Shown: positions 60,841 to 64,000 of the stretch, one piece after another
Layout of the letters: every line of letters begins with the position of its first letter
Position numbering within the stretch: the stretch's first letter is position 1
Position numbers and translations under genes: made by a program
Notes under the pieces: generated by a model
Database searches by the model: none
Told to the model about the DNA's origin: nothing
What the model saw: only the letters and a program-made list of their open reading frames with translations
Assembly (NCBI GenBank): GCA_016187725.1
Contig: JACPJE010000055.1
Span: 37,883 to 101,882, forward strand
Direction of reading: 5' to 3'
Source of the DNA: Candidatus Latescibacterota bacterium
GTDB lineage: Bacteria > Latescibacterota > UBA2968 > UBA8231
Length of the DNA stretch: 64,000 bases

Positions 60841-60879
60841 TAATATAGAACCCCCCAGGGTTTTGTCTCAAGGTCCTTA

Positions 60880-62046
60880 CTACACCACCAGTCTCCACAG
60901 GTGGACAAGCCCCCCAACCACCGCACCTCCGAGGATCAGCCAGGTGGAGTTCAGGCGGTACCGCACCAGCAAGAGGCTGCTCACGCCGCCCAATAAGATG
61001 GTGGGAAGGTCCACCAGCGCAGCCCCCGCCAGCTGGACCGTGACCACTGCCATCAGGGCCAGAGAGGCCACGTTCGCCCCATTGAGAAAGGCCCCCGCCA
61101 CTGGCGAGGTGCGCAGCCGGGGCACGAGCGGGCCGCTGAGGGCGACGAACACAAAGGCGGGCAGGAAGATGCCCGCCGTCGCTGCAGCGGCGCCAGACGG
61201 ACCTGCCAGCAGGTAGCCGACAAAGGTGGCCGTGGTGAAGACCGGGCCGGGGGTGACTTGCCCCACGGCGATGGCATCGATGAGTTGAGCCTCCGTCAGC
61301 CAATGGAGGCGCTCGACCAGATCGGCGCGCAGGAAGGCGAGGAGCACGTACCCGCTGCCGAAGAGCACCGAGCCGATCTTGCAGAACACCCAGAAGATGC
61401 CGGGCAGGCTGACCGCACCGGCCACTGCCGGGACACCGGCCACGGGCACCGCGGGGGCGAACTGCCTGAGGCTGGTGCCGCTCCCGCGATCCCCCACCCC
61501 TCGCACCACCGCCATGAGCGCGGCTGCCCCGAAGAGCACGACCAGTTCATTGACGCCCAGCGCGCTGGCGGCCAGGGCGGCGGCACCGAGGACTCGGAGG
61601 GACCCTGAGTGGGCTGCCTTCGGGGCGAGGCCCCATAGTGCCTGCACAATTACCGCCAGGATGACGGGTTTGACTCCGTACAGCAGCCAGCCGGCCTGGG
61701 GGAGAGACCCGAAGCGCACGTATATCCACCCCAGGACCCCGGTGATGAACGCGGCGGGCAGAATGAACGACAAGCCAGCGGCAAAGAGCCCTGCCCAGCG
61801 GCGGCGCGCCCAACCGATGTGGATGGCCATCTCCGTGGAGTTGGGTCCGGGAATCAGGTTGGTCGCGCCCAGCAGGTCGAGGAAGCGCTCCTCGCTGAGC
61901 CACCCGCGGCGGCGGACGACCTCGTCCTGCATCATGGCGATATGCGCGGCAGGCCCGCCAAAGGCCGTCGTGCCGAGGCGGAGGAACAGGAGCACGAGTT
62001 CGTGCAGCGACGTGGAACGCTCGGAGTCTGGAATGGGGGCAGCCAT
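60880..62046 (-). CDS. chrA: Chromate transporter ChrA (two-domain CHR family)
   Basis: 388 residues with about ten to twelve helices in two homologous CHR halves. First half: GTTAFGGPAAHIAMMQDEVVRRR and LIPGPNSTEMAIHIG; second half: IGSVLFGSGYVLLAFLRADLV and GQVTPGPVFTTATFVGYL. It is a proton-linked chromate efflux protein, possibly also handling sulfate. GGGAGTCGCCCTG precedes the chosen ATG; the upstream frame adds 18 codons without family sequence. It follows a DUF1259 gene by 31 nt. Confidence 0.95.
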   Translation of the reverse strand: MAAPIPDSERSTSLHELVLLFLRLGTTAFGGPAAHIAMMQDEVVRRRGWLSEERFLDLLGATNLIPGPNSTEMAIHIGWARRRWAGLFAAGLSFILPAAFITGVLGWIYVRFGSLPQAGWLLYGVKPVILAVIVQALWGLAPKAAHSGSLRVLGAAALAASALGVNELVVLFGAAALMAVVRGVGDRGSGTSLRQFAPAVPVAGVPAVAGAVSLPGIFWVFCKIGSVLFGSGYVLLAFLRADLVERLHWLTEAQLIDAIAVGQVTPGPVFTTATFVGYLLAGPSGAAAATAGIFLPAFVFVALSGPLVPRLRTSPVAGAFLNGANVASLALMAVVTVQLAGAALVDLPTILLGGVSSLLLVRYRLNSTWLILGGAVVGGLVHLWRLVV

Positions 62047-62077
62047 CAGGGCGACTCCCTGGCTACATCCAACAAAA

Positions 62078-62599
62078 CTACTTGCTCCTGCCCAGTTCAT
62101 CTAGGGCAGCTCTAAATCCCTGCGCCAGTTGCTCGGCAGATCCCTGGCCCCAGTAGTGCAGAAAGATGATCGCTGGGCGCGCGCCGAGCATGTGGTGATA
62201 GAAGAGGCGCGGCTCTTCCCAGAAGAAGTGATTGTGCAGGGCGGTGACTTCCAGCCCATTGTCCAATAGTGCAGACATAACTGGGTTCACTTCTTCCTGT
62301 AACAGTACGAAATCCCCCATCATCACCTCGAACCCGCCCTCTCCCTTGGTCATTGCCAGCCACCCGCCAAACCCGAAGGGTGTCGGAGTCTCCACGCCCG
62401 CTACCGTGACCTTCAGGTCATTGCGCGGGATACTCACCTTGAGGACGCCGGCCTTGAAATCCCCCTTCTTTCCGAGGTAGGCGAGGACCTCTTGGTAATC
62501 GTCCGGCATCTCCTGTGCCTGAACGGGTTTGGCTGTGAGGCCGTTGGCCAACATGAGCATCATCGCACAAGTCGTCGTAAGGCGCAGGATAGGTTTCAT
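62078..62599 (-). CDS. DUF1259 (LppY/LpqO-like) secreted protein
   Basis: 173 residues. Signal peptide (LTTTCAMMLMLANGLTAKPVQAQ), then one DUF1259 unit with VAGVETPTPFGFGGWLAM, MMGDFVLLQEEVNPVMSALLDNGLEVTALHNHFFWEEPRLFYHH. The His/Glu cluster (HNHFF...) looks like a metal site. The stretch after FYHHMLG differs from the usual VHG form. Function is unknown. TCAGGAGG precedes the ATG. It precedes chrA on the same strand, consistent with a chromate or metal-stress operon. Confidence 0.9.
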   Translation of the reverse strand: MKPILRLTTTCAMMLMLANGLTAKPVQAQEMPDDYQEVLAYLGKKGDFKAGVLKVSIPRNDLKVTVAGVETPTPFGFGGWLAMTKGEGGFEVMMGDFVLLQEEVNPVMSALLDNGLEVTALHNHFFWEEPRLFYHHMLGARPAIIFLHYWGQGSAEQLAQGFRAALDELGRSK

Positions 62600-62656
62600 G
62601 GCTTTCCTCCTGAGAAATCAGGGGGCTTCCCTTGCTGTAGCTCTGAAGCACTCAGA

Positions 62657-64000
62657 TCATCGATGCATCCCTGGCGGTGCCACCAGGATCGCCGTGGCCA
62701 GCTCTCCCATACACAGGACAAAACCCAGGGCCCAGAGAAAACCCAAGGCGCGGCGCGCCACCGGGAGGACAAAGTGCGCCAAGGTGGCCATCACGCCCCC
62801 GCCATCCATCCAGATGGCTTCCTCGCCGTCTTTGGGGACTTGGGCCAGGAAGGCCGCAAAGGCCCCCACCATCAGCGGGGCAAAGCGCGCCACCTCGCCG
62901 AGGACCACCATCGCCGGCGTGCCGTAGAGCCACCCCAGCCAGGGGCGGTTCCACAGGGCCACCAGTCCCAAGCCGACCACCGCGCCGGGCAAGACGAAGA
63001 GCAAGATCTGACCCTGTACCCACCACGCCCCACCGCGCACATAGCCGCGCTGGCAGGGCCAGGCCACCAGCAGGCCCAACAGGGCCAGCAGGCTCGCGCT
63101 GAGGGCCGACAATCCCAGGCTCCACAGCATGGGTACTAGCGCCCCTGGCCAGGCGCGGGAACCTCCCGCCTTTAGCACCAGGGTGCCCAGGGGCACGCCC
63201 AGGGCGAGGGCGAACAGGGTGAAGGTTATCAGGGTCACCGCCAGGCGCCCGCGGCCCAGACCGACCTGGCGGGGCTCCCAGCGTCCTGCCAGGGAAGCAA
63301 AGTCCACCCGGTGCGCCAAGCGGTGGAGGATGAAAGCCACACCCGCTGTCACCCCCACCAGGGGCAGGCACAGGGCTGCTGCCTGGGCAAAGTCATAGGA
63401 GGCGCTGAAGGCGGCATAGATGGCCACCGGATAGACCTCCACCTGCATGAGCGCGGGCACCCCGAACTCCGCGAGGGCCAGGAGAAACACCACCACCAAT
63501 CCCGTCGTCAGGAGGGGACGGGCCAGGGGCAAGGTCGCGTGCCAGAAGACCTGACCCTCACTGCCGCACAGACGCGCCTCCTCCTCCAGGGTCGGATCGA
63601 CCTGCGCAAATCCCACGGCCGCCAGCAGGGCCACCAGGGGGAAGAGCGCCAGGACCAGGACCAGCACCGCGCCTCCCATGCCGCTCAGGCCGTGTGCCCG
63701 CAGGCCGGCCTGCCAGGCTGTGGCCCATAGAAAGGGCGGCAAGCACAGTGGCACCGCGCACAGCCCCAGCAGCACACGCCGGCAGGCCACGTCCGTGCGC
63801 GCCAGCAAAAATCCCAGGGGTATGCCCAGCAGTGCGCTCCCCAATGCCGTCAGGGTAGCAAGGACCAAGCTGTTGAGCAACAAGCCCGTCCGCAGCCGGC
63901 CCAGCTCGGCCCAGGCCTCCGGTGTCAGCCCCCCGCGCAGCGCCACCAGGAAAAAGGCAGCGATGGGGGCGAGGACCAACAGGGTGTAGACCACGAGGAC
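62657..64000 (-). CDS. ABC transporter permease, iron(III)-type two-domain (FbpB-like), partial
   Basis: The frame runs off the right edge. Two binding-protein-dependent permease domains are visible, each with an EAA-type loop: EEEARLCGSEGQVFWHATLPL in the first and GEEAIWMDGGGVMATLAHFVLP in the second, the arrangement of FbpB/AfuB ferric or thiamine transporters. The protein stops at LATAILVAPPGMHR, where homologues normally continue for about 50 residues with the last helices; it therefore seems cut at the 3' end, 57 nt before the DUF1259 start codon. The partner ATPase and binding protein would lie outside the window. Confidence 0.85.
   Translation of the reverse strand, partial: VLVVYTLLVLAPIAAFFLVALRGGLTPEAWAELGRLRTGLLLNSLVLATLTALGSALLGIPLGFLLARTDVACRRVLLGLCAVPLCLPPFLWATAWQAGLRAHGLSGMGGAVLVLVLALFPLVALLAAVGFAQVDPTLEEEARLCGSEGQVFWHATLPLARPLLTTGLVVVFLLALAEFGVPALMQVEVYPVAIYAAFSASYDFAQAAALCLPLVGVTAGVAFILHRLAHRVDFASLAGRWEPRQVGLGRGRLAVTLITFTLFALALGVPLGTLVLKAGGSRAWPGALVPMLWSLGLSALSASLLALLGLLVAWPCQRGYVRGGAWWVQGQILLFVLPGAVVGLGLVALWNRPWLGWLYGTPAMVVLGEVARFAPLMVGAFAAFLAQVPKDGEEAIWMDGGGVMATLAHFVLPVARRALGFLWALGFVLCMGELATAILVAPPGMHR

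Noticed and set aside
1..64000. tRNA, rRNA, CRISPR arrays, prophage and intact insertion sequences
   Set aside because: I looked through the intergenic regions and found no T-loop-type tRNA signature, no regularly spaced repeats, and no transposase, integrase or phage structural gene.

Overview
The window is about 64 kb of GC-rich (roughly two-thirds G+C), gene-dense chromosome from a diderm (Gram-negative-type) bacterium. The evidence for an outer membrane is two RND efflux systems with TolC-family channels, lipoproteins with lipoboxes, LspA, beta-barrel proteins and a WbqC-type glycan gene. A fused SecDF, an IleS2-type isoleucyl-tRNA synthetase, the order ileS-DksA/TraR-lspA-rluD, and catabolic families such as enolase-superfamily dehydratases, xylose-isomerase-like proteins and PmoA/DUF6807 suggest an uncultivated FCB-like or related lineage (Latescibacterota-like is one guess, low confidence). 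No rRNA, tRNA, CRISPR array, phage or intact insertion sequence was seen.

Layout. 0-0.3 kb: tail of an ABC ATPase. 0.48-4.5 kb (minus): a three-subunit molybdenum hydroxylase (FAD, 2Fe-2S and Mo subunits) followed by a MoaD/ThiS-like carrier. 4.67-11.46 kb (minus): ECF sigma factor, small membrane protein, then outer-membrane channel, adaptor and RND pump. 11.6-17.2 kb (minus): a second RND operon whose adaptor gene is broken. 17.4-18.9 kb (minus): MarR regulator, small membrane protein and YceI, with recognisable promoters and operator-like palindromes. 18.9-21.8 kb (minus): PmoA-like protein, UDP-glucuronate decarboxylase and UDP-GlcNAc 2-epimerase. 22.2-32.6 kb: dnaE, TlpA-like thioredoxin, a small unknown protein, methionine aminopeptidase, sugar isomerase, macrodomain protein, an orphan protein, and a DUF1854/ABC exporter pair. 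32.7-36.8 kb: glycolate-oxidase-like GlcD and a frameshifted GlcE, DUF2905, and an enolase-superfamily enzyme. 37-49 kb (plus): a housekeeping run (polyprenyl synthase, ApbE, SecDF, antiporter-like protein, YggS, YggT, IleRS, DksA-like, LspA, RluD-like). 49.2-57.8 kb (plus): an ion transporter, an epimerase and aminotransferase pair, then a TetR-led chain of overlapping genes (PIG-L deacetylase, WbqC, glycosyltransferase, beta-barrel) ending next to a Tat-exported sulfite-oxidase-like lipoprotein. 57.9-64 kb: accessory genes for metal or oxidant stress (DUF1326, OsmC, small Cys protein, ChrA, DUF1259) mixed with broken genes.

The most notable signals are: two 28-bp palindromes with identical arms and centre but compensatory changes between; a nested multi-stem element upstream of the ion transporter; the TetR-led glycan/deacetylase operon with its own operator; the MoaD-like gene closing the molybdenum hydroxylase operon; and a scar at 59.3-59.6 kb where a lipoprotein gene and an opposing flavoprotein-reductase gene are joined tail to tail. 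Several frameshifts and deletions (adaptor, GlcE, outer-membrane protein, ABC permease) could be real decay or assembly error; the sequence alone cannot decide.
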